64,000 bases of DNA from HGM04593 sp964470845 (GTDB lineage: Bacteria > Bacteroidota > Bacteroidia > Bacteroidales > Bacteroidaceae). The notes beneath the pieces are model-generated. The model was not told where the DNA came from and ran no database searches. It was given only the letters and a program-made list of their open reading frames with translations. The position numbers and the translations under genes are program-made. The DNA lies in the NCBI GenBank assembly GCA_964470845.1, contig CAYYEL010000003.1, positions 9,207-73,206 on the forward strand. The letters run 5' to 3'. Shown piece after piece: positions 34,041 through 42,781 of this stretch. Numbering within the stretch: position 1 is the first letter of the stretch; each line of letters opens with the position of its first letter.

Positions 34041-37000
34041 ATGAAAAGAATCACACTTACGCTTTTAATCATTGCCCTGATAGCTCCATTAGGCATCAAT
34101 GCTGGCAACACCATCAATCTGACCCCGCTACCCAAGCAGATTACAATGAAACAAGGGACGCTTGCACTGCCCCATAGTTTTTCTATTAGTATCGAAGGAG
34201 CATCCAAGGAGATGAGCCGCGAGGCTGTAAAATTTGCCCAAACACTCTCTGTCGTCCGCGAAGGAAATATAAGCATCGACAACAACATTCAGGATGCACT
34301 GATAACCGTATCCACCTACTCGGGCAGCCCCAAAATTGGCGACGAGGGGTACACTCTCGAAATTACGACCGAGAGAATAAAAATAGCCGCAAACACGGCA
34401 CAAGGCACGTACTACGCTTTTCAGACAATAAAAAAACTGTTGCCCCCCTGTGTGATGGCACAAGTAAAAGACGAGAGCGTAACAGACTATACGCTGCCCT
34501 GCCTGAGCATTATAGACGCCCCCCGATTCGAGTATCGCGGATTTATGCTCGACGTTGCCCGACACTATTTCGAGCTCGACGAGATTAAGCGTATGATAGA
34601 GGTAATGTCGTACTACAAGATGAACCGTTTCCATTGGCATCTTGTCGATGACCAAGGCTGGCGCATACAAATTGACAAATACCCCAAGCTCACAACCATT
34701 GGAGCCACACGCAGCAACTCGTGGAGCGTCGATCCCATATACGGCGGCTACTATACAAACGAGCCATACGGCCCCTATTTCTACACAAAAGACGAGATAC
34801 GCGAGATTATAGAGTATGCCCGCGAGCGACACATCGAAGTTATTCCCGAAATTGAGTTTCCGGGACACGCCTGCGCAGCCCTTGCCGCCTACCCCGAATT
34901 CAGTTGCAGCCCAATGGGCGGCCACAGTGTACAGATAAATGGTGGAATTTATGCCGATGTATTTAATGTGGGTAATCCCGCCACCCTGCAATTTGCCAAA
35001 GACATTCTTGACGAGGTAGCCGAACTGTTCCCCTACAAACAAATACATATAGGTGGCGACGAGTGCCCCACAAGCGCTTGGAGCAGCAACCAACAGTGCC
35101 TCGACCTTATGAAAGCCGAGGGTATGAGCAACATACGCGAGCTGCAATCGCGTTTCGTGCGCCTGCTCGCCGACCATCTGCGTCAAAAAGGCAAAGAGGT
35201 TATTATGTGGAACGAAAGCCTCTCGGCCGCCGGAACAAACATAGAACTTATAAATGGCACAAACGGCACAATGATGTGTTGGGAGCAGGGAAAAGTGCAA
35301 TCGACCGCACTTCAGGCGGCTCAATTGGGTATGAATTCAATCATCACCCCTTGGGGACCATATTATATTAACCGCAAACAGAGCACCGACCCGGGCGAAC
35401 CCGTCGGAGCTGGAAGCGGCACCGACGACCTGCGTGCCACCTACGAATATATCCCCGTGCCCGGCAGCGTCCCCACGACGTTACAAAAACACTACATAGG
35501 AGTACAAGGCACTTTCTGGACCGAGCACGTACAGAGCAATTATCTGCTCGAATATCTTGCCCTGCCACGCCTCATCGCCATTGCCGAGACAGGATGGTCG
35601 CCTGCAAGCAAAAAGAATTTCGACGACTTCTGCCGCCGCGTAACAGCCGACAGCATTCTTCTTAATTACAACAACTACGAGTATGGACGCCACTTTATGA
35701 CAAGTGAAAGTGATGACGATAAAATAATGCCACAAGCATCGACCGATGGCGATTGGCATTGGCATCACATTGTTACAGGCGCAACCGATGCTGCACGCGC
35801 AGGCCGATGTATCGAGCTTCTGCGCGAGGGAGCACCACAAATAGGAACAGGCAACGCCCGTGCAGGACGTCTGTGGAACGGTACAATAGCCGCCGAGGGC
35901 GAGGCTGCCTACGACTACCAACAGTGGGCACTCGTAGCCGACCCATCGAACCCCGGGAAATATGCCCTTGTGTGTAAAGCGCACCCCGAAGGCTCGATAA
36001 ACAGCACCCCCACAGCAAGCAACAACACTGCACGCTGGGACTACGACAATAACAAACGCCACTACGACTTTATACTGGGCGAGGCCATATACAGCAAAAA
36101 TGGCGACTACTACCGTTACAGCATCCGCAGCCAGAAAGCAGCAGCGGGAATGTATATGAATATGGCAGGAGCAGGACAAAACCACTCCATAAATATGTGG
36201 AGCGACCCCGCAGACGGTAACGGCGGTGTGTGGGAATTCCGCCCCATAGGCACACAACCCGAGGAATTGCAAATAGAGTACCCGCAAGAGGGCAGCTATG
36301 TAAGAATATCAAACAACGTACCCGCATTCTCGGGCTGGCGAATGGTTGACGACGGCAGTAACACCCTAATGGCAAAAGACGAGGAGTACAGCGCCGACGT
36401 ATGGGAAATTACCGCATCGACAATAGAAAGCAACGGACAGTCGGTGGCACTGCGCAACGTAGCAACCGGCCGTTACATAAACAGCACAAGTGCCCCCATA
36501 ACATTGGGCAGCACAGCCATTCAATTAAAGAATGTTTACAACGAACGCACAGGCGACTTTTCAATTATGGCAGGAAGCGAAGCCTTGTTCCCAATGCCCA
36601 AGCGGGCAACAACCCATCCGCAAACAGTGAATATAGGCGGCATATATCCGCAAGGCTCGGCGTGGATATACGAACCGGTCTATCAAATCACCTACGAATG
36701 CTTCGACCAAGATGGAAACAAAATAGGCACATACTACCACTCGTCGGCACAAAATGAGCCATACGAATGTGCAGCCCCCGAGATAAAGAATATGCGAGTA
36801 AAGAGTATCGAAACAAGCTCTTTTGCATCGCTCGACAGCCACAAAAGCGTAAAAGTTACCTACGAGCGCACCGCCTATGCAATAACCCTGCGCCACATTG
36901 AGAGCCGCGGCGGAATAATCCTTATCGAGGAACACAGCACCCCCATAGGCGAGAGTTTCAGCACTGCACAGAGCAGCACCCCGGCCTACTACACCCTAAT

Positions 37001-37838
37001 AGACGAGAAAATGCCCGAACAGATAACCATGAGCTCGGACACAACAATTACACTCACATACAGCACCAATGCGCACATTGGATTCAAGGCGATAGGCAGC
37101 GCCGTTACAACAGTCGAGAATGGAAAGTCGTATCTATTCTTCAACAATAAGGACGACAACAGCCGCAACGGCCTGCTCAACGCATCAATTATAGGCGAGA
37201 ACATACTCACCAACAACAGCGCAACCTCGGGCACCCCCGCATACGTGTGGTTCATCGAGGCATCGGGCAACTATTCAAAAGTAGTTAACGGCCTCGGATG
37301 CTACATTCCGGCACTCACAAAAGGCTCGGCCAACAAAGCAAGCAGAAACGGAGGAAACTTCAAATTCACAACAAACAGCAACGGCTCACTGAGCATAAAA
37401 TGCAGCAACGGCCTCTATTGGAACGGCAACAGCGACCACACATTCACAGGTTGGAACGAGCCGCATCCTTTTATTGCCTACGAGTATATTGTACAACCCT
37501 ATTTTACAATAAACATCACCTGCACCGACAGCGAGGGCAACACACTGCAAACAAGCAGTGCAATAATGGCAGCCGACGACAAATTCACCCTTAATATCCC
37601 GACAATAGAAGATTACATTTTCCAAAGCATCGAGGGAGCAACAGAGGGAGTAAACAGCGTCGATGGACACAAAGAAATTACCATTATCTACACATCGGCA
37701 ACAGGAATCTCTAATATCGCGCCCGATAGCCCAAGCCCGACAGAAGGCACATTCGACCTTCAAGGACGCAAAATAACAACCCCCACAAAAAGAGGTATAT
37801 ACATCAGCAATGGTAAAAAAATCTTAATTACCAAGTAA
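34041..37838 (+). CDS. GH20 beta-N-acetylhexosaminidase, very long multidomain secreted form
   Basis: 1265 residues, about twice the usual GH20 length. Signal peptide (LTLLIIALIAPLGINA), GH20b domain, then the catalytic barrel: FEYRGFMLDVARHYF, MNRFHWHLVDDQGWR, VIPEIEFPGHACAAL and the catalytic pair D340-E341 in HIGGDECPTSAW. From about 580 on there are ricin-like or other carbohydrate-binding modules and MucBP-like repeats (YECFDQDGNKIGTYYH; ITCTDSEGNTLQTSS). The end (FDLQGRKITTPTKRGIYIS then NGKKILITK) is a C-terminal sorting-like tail. Removes terminal GlcNAc or GalNAc from glycans, likely at the surface. Operon with the TRIC-type gene. Confidence 0.88.
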   Translation: MKRITLTLLIIALIAPLGINAGNTINLTPLPKQITMKQGTLALPHSFSISIEGASKEMSREAVKFAQTLSVVREGNISIDNNIQDALITVSTYSGSPKIGDEGYTLEITTERIKIAANTAQGTYYAFQTIKKLLPPCVMAQVKDESVTDYTLPCLSIIDAPRFEYRGFMLDVARHYFELDEIKRMIEVMSYYKMNRFHWHLVDDQGWRIQIDKYPKLTTIGATRSNSWSVDPIYGGYYTNEPYGPYFYTKDEIREIIEYARERHIEVIPEIEFPGHACAALAAYPEFSCSPMGGHSVQINGGIYADVFNVGNPATLQFAKDILDEVAELFPYKQIHIGGDECPTSAWSSNQQCLDLMKAEGMSNIRELQSRFVRLLADHLRQKGKEVIMWNESLSAAGTNIELINGTNGTMMCWEQGKVQSTALQAAQLGMNSIITPWGPYYINRKQSTDPGEPVGAGSGTDDLRATYEYIPVPGSVPTTLQKHYIGVQGTFWTEHVQSNYLLEYLALPRLIAIAETGWSPASKKNFDDFCRRVTADSILLNYNNYEYGRHFMTSESDDDKIMPQASTDGDWHWHHIVTGATDAARAGRCIELLREGAPQIGTGNARAGRLWNGTIAAEGEAAYDYQQWALVADPSNPGKYALVCKAHPEGSINSTPTASNNTARWDYDNNKRHYDFILGEAIYSKNGDYYRYSIRSQKAAAGMYMNMAGAGQNHSINMWSDPADGNGGVWEFRPIGTQPEELQIEYPQEGSYVRISNNVPAFSGWRMVDDGSNTLMAKDEEYSADVWEITASTIESNGQSVALRNVATGRYINSTSAPITLGSTAIQLKNVYNERTGDFSIMAGSEALFPMPKRATTHPQTVNIGGIYPQGSAWIYEPVYQITYECFDQDGNKIGTYYHSSAQNEPYECAAPEIKNMRVKSIETSSFASLDSHKSVKVTYERTAYAITLRHIESRGGIILIEEHSTPIGESFSTAQSSTPAYYTLIDEKMPEQITMSSDTTITLTYSTNAHIGFKAIGSAVTTVENGKSYLFFNNKDDNSRNGLLNASIIGENILTNNSATSGTPAYVWFIEASGNYSKVVNGLGCYIPALTKGSANKASRNGGNFKFTTNSNGSLSIKCSNGLYWNGNSDHTFTGWNEPHPFIAYEYIVQPYFTINITCTDSEGNTLQTSSAIMAADDKFTLNIPTIEDYIFQSIEGATEGVNSVDGHKEITIIYTSATGISNIAPDSPSPTEGTFDLQGRKITTPTKRGIYISNGKKILITK

Positions 37839-37856
37839 TAAAAACAAAAGAACATT

Positions 37857-37899
37857 AAAAACGGCAGCAAGCAACAAAAAAATGTTTCTGCCGTTTTTT
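37857..37899 (+). terminator. Terminator after GH20 gene
   Basis: Arms AAAAACGGCAG and CTGCCGTTTTT followed by T-rich sequence, 19 bases after the stop. Confidence 0.8.
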
Positions 37900-37954
37900 A
37901 ACAATTACGTAACTTTTATAACTTTGTCCATTATCACAAAACCATTAACCACAG

Positions 37955-38356
37955 ATGGCTAAGAAAGAGGAACAGAGAGCAAAAAACGAATTATATATGC
38001 TCCAAAAGGCCGCCGAGCCACAAATCAAACAACTCGAAGGGGGAGTATTATATGAAATTATCGCGTCGGGCAATGGAGAGCGTCGGCCCACCCTCACAAG
38101 CGTCGTTACATTGCACTATCGCGGCACACTAATCAACGGTCGCGAGTTTGACAACAGCTACAAGCGCAATTGCCCCGAGGCGATGCGTGTGAGCGACCTC
38201 ATCGCAGGGTTCGCCACCGCCCTGCAAAATATGCACACTGGCGACCATTGGAAAGTATATATACCGTGGCAGATGGGCTACGGCAAACGCTCAAGCGGCC
38301 CAATCCCCGCATTTTCGACACTAATTTTCGAGATTGAACTTATTGGCATAGCATAA
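37955..38356 (+). CDS. FKBP-type peptidyl-prolyl cis-trans isomerase
   Basis: 133 residues without a signal peptide. Short helical lead, then one FKBP domain: GVLYEIIASGNGERRPTL, VTLHYRGTLINGREFDNSYK, MRVSDLIAGFATALQNM, WKVYIPWQMGYGKRSSG and IPAFSTLIFEIELIGI. Accelerates proline isomerisation. A TAACTTTG box at about 37918-37926 is the likely promoter. Begins a three-gene run with the PCMD and barrel genes (4 bases to the next). Confidence 0.9.
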   Translation: MAKKEEQRAKNELYMLQKAAEPQIKQLEGGVLYEIIASGNGERRPTLTSVVTLHYRGTLINGREFDNSYKRNCPEAMRVSDLIAGFATALQNMHTGDHWKVYIPWQMGYGKRSSGPIPAFSTLIFEIELIGIA

Positions 38357-38360
38357 TAAA

Positions 38361-39527
38361 ATGAAAAGAACAACACTAATCCTTCTGTTGGCTGCCACAC
38401 TGCCAACAGCCTGCATAAAAGACGAAGCGCTCAACGCCGAGGCCGACATTCTATCAATAACACTGCCCCAAGAGATAGCAGTGGAGAATACCCCCGACTA
38501 CTACCGCCCCTACGATAGTGATGCGCAGGCCTATCCACTGTCGATCGAGGTAGCATTCGGTACCGATCTTAGCGCCATCTCACCTACATTTGAGCTCACC
38601 CCCGGAGCCACCCTGAAAGTAATTGAAAAGGGCGATACAATAGAGACCGACTGCATCGACAGCCGCAAGCAAGACTTTACACAACCGGTGCGTTACATTG
38701 TAACATCCGAGAGCCGCAGATGGCATCGCGTCTATCTTGTAGATATTCACTACCCCGAGAATCGCGATATTCCCACACAATATCACTTCGAGAATGTAAA
38801 AAAACAAGACAATTACTACCTCTTTCACGATGCGGCCGATGGTTGCGCACCACTTACTTGGGCAAGCGGCAACCCCGGCTTCGCCCTTGCAGCACAATTA
38901 CAAGGAATTACATCGCCTCACAGCTATCCCACCACAATTGACAGCAACGGTTACAGCGGCAATTGTCTGATGCTGCAAACGCTCCTCACCGGCGATTGGG
39001 GCACACGAGTAGGCAAGCCCATTGCAGCAGGCAATCTGTTTATGGGAACATTCTACCTGCCCACAGCATTGACAAACTCGCTAAACTCCACCCGCTTCGG
39101 CGTGCCTTTCAGACACAAGCCCACTCTGCTGACAGGATTCTATCGCTACACAGCTGGTAAGAAATTCTATGACGATGGCAACTACACCGACGAGAAAGAT
39201 AAATTCAGTATATATGCAATGTTTTTTGAGAAGGGCGACGACATTCCATACATTGACGGGCACATACCCTCGAATAATTTCGAGCATCCACGAATGGTGG
39301 CAACTGCCCTTATGAACGAGAGTGAGAAGGTCGAGAGCAGTGAGTGGCGACGGTTCGAGATTCCATTCGACTACGAACGCTACGGCAAAAACATCGACCC
39401 CGACAAACTTGCTGCCGGGAAATATTATATAGCTGTGGTATTTGCATCGAGCAGCGGAGGCGACGAGTTTAAAGGCGCACTGGGCAGCACCCTGTACGTC
39501 GATGAGGTAGAATTATTGTACGAATAA
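38361..39527 (+). CDS. PCMD-domain lipoprotein (putative carbohydrate metabolism)
   Basis: 388 residues. Lipoprotein signal with LPTACI. An N-terminal Ig-like domain (FELTPGATLKVIEKGDTI) precedes the PCMD domain, a jelly-roll seen in Bacteroidota surface proteins (WASGNPGFAL, NCLMLQTLLTGDWG, NLFMGTFYL, ending with GSTLYVDEVELLYE). These proteins bind carbohydrates in the one case with structural data I recall, but function is not established. Followed by an outer-membrane barrel gene after 13 bases, a common pairing. Confidence 0.8.
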   Translation: MKRTTLILLLAATLPTACIKDEALNAEADILSITLPQEIAVENTPDYYRPYDSDAQAYPLSIEVAFGTDLSAISPTFELTPGATLKVIEKGDTIETDCIDSRKQDFTQPVRYIVTSESRRWHRVYLVDIHYPENRDIPTQYHFENVKKQDNYYLFHDAADGCAPLTWASGNPGFALAAQLQGITSPHSYPTTIDSNGYSGNCLMLQTLLTGDWGTRVGKPIAAGNLFMGTFYLPTALTNSLNSTRFGVPFRHKPTLLTGFYRYTAGKKFYDDGNYTDEKDKFSIYAMFFEKGDDIPYIDGHIPSNNFEHPRMVATALMNESEKVESSEWRRFEIPFDYERYGKNIDPDKLAAGKYYIAVVFASSSGGDEFKGALGSTLYVDEVELLYE

Positions 39528-39540
39528 ATGAAATTGAATA

Positions 39541-40287
39541 ATGAAAAAAATAGCAGCAACAATATTAGCACTGACAATAGGATGCCTCGCAGCCTCGGCG
39601 CAGGAAAATAGCAGAATATGGGACTTTGATGCAAAAGTGGGAATAAACATCGGAGGAACATCGCCCCTGCCCCTCCCTCGCGAGATACGCAAAATAGAGT
39701 CGTACTCACCACAATTCTCACCCACAATTGAGATTAACGCCACACGTTGGATTAACAGTCGCTGGGGCGTCAGCAGTGGCATTAGGGCCGAGAGAAAGGC
39801 GATGAGCACTCACGCACAGGTAAAAGACTATCGCACCGAGATTATCGGCGAAGGGGGTAACAAGCTGCGTGGAAATTGGACAGGCGACGTACACACAGAC
39901 GTCGATAATTGGTACGTATGCGTTCCACTGCAAGCAGTCTATCGACTAAACAAGCACATAGACTTTACAGGCGGCCTATTCTTCTCGTACCTGATAGATG
40001 GTAGTTTCGAGGGGTATGTCAACGACGGTTATCTGCGCAAGGAGAATCCTACAGGCGATAAAATTGTATTCGATAAAAAAGATAGAGGAACATACGATTT
40101 TTCCAATGAGATAAACGACTTTTCGTGGGGAGTACAGGCAGGAGCACATTGGAACGCCACCGACCGATTAAAACTCTCGGCGCAACTGACTTGGGGCGTC
40201 AACGAGCTCTTTAAGAGCGATTTTAAGACCATCAGTTTCTCTATGTACCCCATCTACCTGAATATTGCGGCAGGCTACCGTTTCTGA
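39541..40287 (+). CDS. PorT-like outer-membrane beta-barrel protein
   Basis: 248 residues. Signal peptide (AATILALTIGCLAASAQ), then alternating strands with aromatic girdles (DAKVGINIGG, WGVSSGIRAERKAM, WYVCVPLQAVYRL, HIDFTGGLFFSYLIDG) and the closing strand YPIYLNIAAGYRF ending in Phe, as outer-membrane barrels do. Family of small outer-membrane barrels (OMP_b-brl_2). No known substrate. Last gene of the FKBP-PCMD run. Confidence 0.8.
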   Translation: MKKIAATILALTIGCLAASAQENSRIWDFDAKVGINIGGTSPLPLPREIRKIESYSPQFSPTIEINATRWINSRWGVSSGIRAERKAMSTHAQVKDYRTEIIGEGGNKLRGNWTGDVHTDVDNWYVCVPLQAVYRLNKHIDFTGGLFFSYLIDGSFEGYVNDGYLRKENPTGDKIVFDKKDRGTYDFSNEINDFSWGVQAGAHWNATDRLKLSAQLTWGVNELFKSDFKTISFSMYPIYLNIAAGYRF

Positions 40288-40316
40288 CAACATAAAATTT
40301 ATTGCGACAGATAATA

Positions 40317-40357
40317 AAAATTGCAGCGCCACACTTTTTATGCGGCGCTGCAATTTT
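40317..40357. terminator. Bidirectional terminator
   Basis: Arms AAAATTGCAGCGCC and GGCGCTGCAATTTT between converging genes. Confidence 0.85.
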
Positions 40358-40375
40358 GTCATTATAAGACAGTTA

Positions 40376-40843
40376 TTACTTTTTACCATAAAAGTCAACC
40401 TCTAGTTCACCAATCATAGGTACATCTTCGATAGAGATTGTAACATCAAGTTCTTTACCATTGCAATCGCCATCTATTGTAACAGGTATTTCGGCGTCGC
40501 CAAGCATTGCAACGCTAATTACGGTTGTACCATAAATTTCGTATGCAGTAGCAGCCTCATTCTTTGCAGCCGAACATTCAGCACTGATAGTGCCGATAGG
40601 CATTGGGCCATAAGAGAAATCCTTGAGCACCACTCTCACGTGCGAATCATCAACCTTTTCGACGGCAAGCTGCTCGTCAATTGAACTGCCCATAACATCG
40701 AGTGAGCCTTTGTAAGTACCAATAATATCGTTCAAGACAATAGGCTTGTCGGCATCGTTGTCATCATCGTCGCTGCTACAAGCAGTAAACATACACACGC
40801 TGCAAAGCGTCATAAAAAGCAGATAGAAATAATTCCTCTTCAT
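40376..40843 (-). CDS. Small lipoprotein, calycin-like
   Basis: 155 residues from the ATG at 40843; the 21 codons upstream are not signal-like. Lipoprotein signal with MFTACSSDDDD. The body (IIGTYKGSLDVMGSSIDEQL, VRVVLKDFSYGPMPIG, ITVDGD-like turns, LDVTISIEDVPMIGELEVDF) resembles the calycin-like domain of Bacteroidales lipoproteins. Outer-membrane anchored. Ligand unknown. TTACCTTAG near 40871 is its likely -7 box. Confidence 0.7.
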   Translation of the reverse strand: MKRNYFYLLFMTLCSVCMFTACSSDDDDNDADKPIVLNDIIGTYKGSLDVMGSSIDEQLAVEKVDDSHVRVVLKDFSYGPMPIGTISAECSAAKNEAATAYEIYGTTVISVAMLGDAEIPVTIDGDCNGKELDVTISIEDVPMIGELEVDFYGKK

Positions 40844-40954
40844 AATAAAATAATTTTTATAAATATGGCTACTAAGGTAATAAAAAATTATACTATCCGC
40901 GTGCAAACAGAATGAGAAAAATTGTTATATTTCTCTTTTTTTAACAGTATCAGA

Positions 40955-41794
40955 CTATTTCCGAAAGCGTTTGGTAACGGCGGCATAACCGCAACGACGA
41001 CACAGAGGCTCGACGGCCGTGTGGCGCGTAAAGCCATCGTAGATGGCACGTGCACGCGGGGAGGCAAGAATTTCATTGAGCCCGGTCTCGAAAAGATTAC
41101 CTAAGGTAATATCTCCCGCGTGGTCGAGACAACAGGGAACGACACTGCCATCGACAAGCACGCCTATCTGATTCCTAAGAGCATAGCAGAAAGCCTCATC
41201 CTCGGCATACTCGTCGCGCTCGGCATCGGGCCACTCGAACATTTTGTCATACTCGATGTAAAGATTCTCCTTGAGCCTCCAGCCATCGTGGCGCCGCGTC
41301 CACGGTTGCGACACATACTCGCCTATAAGCTCTAAAAGTCTGTCGTTGTTACTATCACTACCCCCCTCGTTCCAAAAACGCAATACAATGACAATCCCCT
41401 TTGATGCTGCTTCAAGGGAGAAATTCATTACCTCGCGAATATACTCCGAGGCGTCATTGTGGCTGTTGCCCTCGTGCGAGTGGAGCGATATTTGTATTTT
41501 GTGTGGATGCGCCTCAATAACCCCTCGGGCGTCCGCGAGCAGCGTGCCATTAGTCGTAAGCACAGGTACAAAACCCTTTACACGCGCAATATCGATGAAT
41601 TGCGGCAACAGAGGGTGCAGCAACGGCTCGCCCATAAGGTGAAAATACAGAAATTTCACGTTGCCTTGCAGACGGCCTGTAAGCGTCTGAAACTCCTCAA
41701 GCGTAAGGCGATGCTTTGCTCTATCGGTCTTGGGACAGAAAAAGCAATTAAGATTGCAGACGTTTGTTATTTCAAGATAGCAACGGGTTATCAT
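40955..41794 (-). CDS. Radical SAM/SPASM protein
   Basis: 279 residues. Cluster motif C-x3-C-x2-C in ITNVCNLNCFFCPKT close to the start, FHLMGEPLLHPLL and VLTTNGTLLADAR, then a reduced SPASM region (VLVDGSVVPCCLDHAGDITL, LCRRCGYA). Likely modifies a peptide or makes a cofactor; no partner peptide gene is evident nearby. The first eight codons lie in a 28-base sequence repeated at 42630-42657, so its original upstream region, next to tRNA-Lys, has been moved away by an insertion. Its present promoter must lie within the insert or read through it. Confidence 0.85.
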   Translation of the reverse strand: MITRCYLEITNVCNLNCFFCPKTDRAKHRLTLEEFQTLTGRLQGNVKFLYFHLMGEPLLHPLLPQFIDIARVKGFVPVLTTNGTLLADARGVIEAHPHKIQISLHSHEGNSHNDASEYIREVMNFSLEAASKGIVIVLRFWNEGGSDSNNDRLLELIGEYVSQPWTRRHDGWRLKENLYIEYDKMFEWPDAERDEYAEDEAFCYALRNQIGVLVDGSVVPCCLDHAGDITLGNLFETGLNEILASPRARAIYDGFTRHTAVEPLCRRCGYAAVTKRFRK

Positions 41795-41800
41795 AGTAGC
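41773..41800. repeat. 28-base direct repeat, left copy (start of radical SAM gene)
   Basis: Identical to 42630-42657. Begins CAAGATAGCAACGG and ends ATCATAGTAGC. It includes the ATG and first codons of the radical SAM gene on the minus strand. Confidence 0.9.
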
Positions 41801-41819
41801 TCAATATTTAAAGCAGGTA

Positions 41820-42116
41820 TTATCTCTGAGCATTTTTATGGAAAATATCACTATACGACACAAGAACAGGCCTAAAAAGCCCCTGTTTCAATTGCACAAT
41901 TACAGTATCACCAACATTAACCTTACCGTGTAATTTTTCGCATATATCATTCCTAAAATATGTCGCGGAACCATCGCTCAATTCTAATCGAACATAATAT
42001 ATTGCCCCCTTTTTCCGGTGAAATTTCAAACAATTTTCCACCACAATTGCTTTACTATTGTAAACAATATTTTCATTGCCAAAAGAGTTGACATAACAGA
42101 ACAACATCAGCAGCAA
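41820..42116 (-). CDS. Hypothetical protein in the insert, probably the C-terminal half of the 42161-42595 product
   Basis: The frame has no ATG until 42107, yet reads open and protein-like upstream back to 42200. That stretch is a polar linker (GGDNNKEKNKLWLELI) then a membrane helix (TVQALFSFFPGFLLLMLFCY). The frame meets the preceding gene in exact -1 phase at the slippery sequence A AAA AAG. The C-terminal 85 residues look soluble and beta-rich (AIYYVRLELSDGSATYF, VGDTVIVQLKQGLFRP). No family recognised. Either made by frameshifting or a separate small protein starting at 42107. Confidence 0.45.
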   Translation of the reverse strand: MLLMLFCYVNSFGNENIVYNSKAIVVENCLKFHRKKGAIYYVRLELSDGSATYFRNDICEKLHGKVNVGDTVIVQLKQGLFRPVLVSYSDIFHKNAQR

Positions 42117-42160
42117 AAAGCCCGGAAAGAACGAAAAAAGCGCCTGAACGGTAATAAGCT

Positions 42161-42595
42161 CTAACCAAAGTTTATTTTTTTCTTTATTATTATCGCCACC
42201 TTTTTTTTCTCAAATTTAGAACGTAAAAAGATTTCAACAACAAAAGAAACAATACAGACTACAAAAAATACAATTACATCTATAAATTTAAAGTTAATAA
42301 AAGCAAAAGCATATAAAAGGAAGAAGAGAAAACAACCAGCACCTAATAGTGTGAACTTTTGCAGGTGAGCCCTTTTTGCAATATGGTTATATACTTTTTT
42401 TATTATCTTTTTTAAATATTTCACCAGCCTGCTTTCTCTGCTGCAAAATGCAAACAATGCAAGAAGAAAAGTGAATATAAAATCCCATTTAAATAGGAAA
42501 GTTAATGCCACTTTCATTAGCAACATAGTTACTACTAATAAGAAGAGCCCCAGCAATAAAACAAAAAGACAACCGAATTTCATATTTTTAAACAT
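42161..42595 (-). CDS. Hypothetical membrane protein in the insert
   Basis: 144 residues with four hydrophobic segments (near 7-30, 35-50, 80-97, 100-122) separated by basic loops (KYLKKIIKKVYNHIAKRAH). It ends in a short Lys-rich tail (VAIIIKKKINFG) just after the run GAG AAA AAA AAG; in the -1 frame this run leads straight into the next frame, giving a 258-residue protein with one more helix and a soluble domain. Unlike all neighbours in base composition. No family recognised. Confidence 0.5.
   Translation of the reverse strand: MFKNMKFGCLFVLLLGLFLLVVTMLLMKVALTFLFKWDFIFTFLLALFAFCSRESRLVKYLKKIIKKVYNHIAKRAHLQKFTLLGAGCFLFFLLYAFAFINFKFIDVIVFFVVCIVSFVVEIFLRSKFEKKKVAIIIKKKINFG
42200..42206 (-). 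other. Candidate -1 frameshift site A AAA AAG
   Basis: The dnaX-type heptamer lies in the right phase of the upstream frame (its AAG is codon 132) within an eight-A run. Slipping back one base continues into the frame of 41820-42116. A real programmed site, a natural indel in the A run or an assembly error would all look like this. Confidence 0.45.
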
Positions 42596-42629
42596 ATTTT
42601 TCTATGATATTTATTTTTCAATTGTTAAC

Positions 42630-42657
42630 CAAGATAGCAACGGGTTATCATAGTAGC
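42630..42657. repeat. 28-base direct repeat, right copy
   Basis: Exact copy of 41773-41800. On the minus strand it encodes the first codons of the radical SAM protein (MITRCYL) and then runs into GGT TAA, a dead end. Confidence 0.9.
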
Positions 42658-42670
42658 CGACTTTTCAAAT

Positions 42671-42703
42671 AAAAAAGATGAAGAAGTTTTAAACTTCTTC
42701 ATC
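42671..42703 (-). terminator. Terminator of tRNA-Lys
   Basis: Arms GATGAAGAAGTTT and AAACTTCTTCATC, followed on the minus strand by TTTTTT, six bases past the tRNA 3' end. Confidence 0.85.
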
Positions 42704-42708
42704 CTCAG

Positions 42709-42781
42709 TGACTCGCTTGGGGCTCGAACCCAAGACCCCATCCTTAAAAGGGATGTGCTCTACCTGCTGAGCTAGCGAGTC
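42709..42781 (-). tRNA. tRNA-Lys (anticodon TTT)
   Basis: 73 bases. Acceptor stem GACTCGC pairs with GCGAGTC; D-arm GCTCAGCAGGTAGAGC; anticodon stem CATCC/GGATG around the loop CTTTTAA, so the anticodon is TTT; T-arm with GGTTCGAGCCC. CCA is not encoded. TATCTTTGC at about 42806-42814 is the -7 box. Confidence 0.96.

Larger units (their letters stand above)
41801..42629. mobile_element. AT-rich insertion bounded by 28-base direct repeats
   Basis: The repeats at 41773 and 42630 are 857 bases apart and exact. The copy at 42630 holds a dead start of the radical SAM gene (eight codons, then TAA), so 829 bases plus one repeat copy were added here. The insert is clearly richer in A and T than its flanks and carries two minus-strand frames unlike their neighbours. 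No terminal inverted repeats, transposase or integrase are visible. A tRNA-Lys gene lies 51 bases beyond the right repeat. Cause unknown: template switching or integration by a foreign enzyme. Confidence 0.6.

Noticed and set aside
34128..35324. 398-codon minus-strand frame
   Set aside because: Antisense to the GH20 catalytic domain, whose motifs are beyond doubt.
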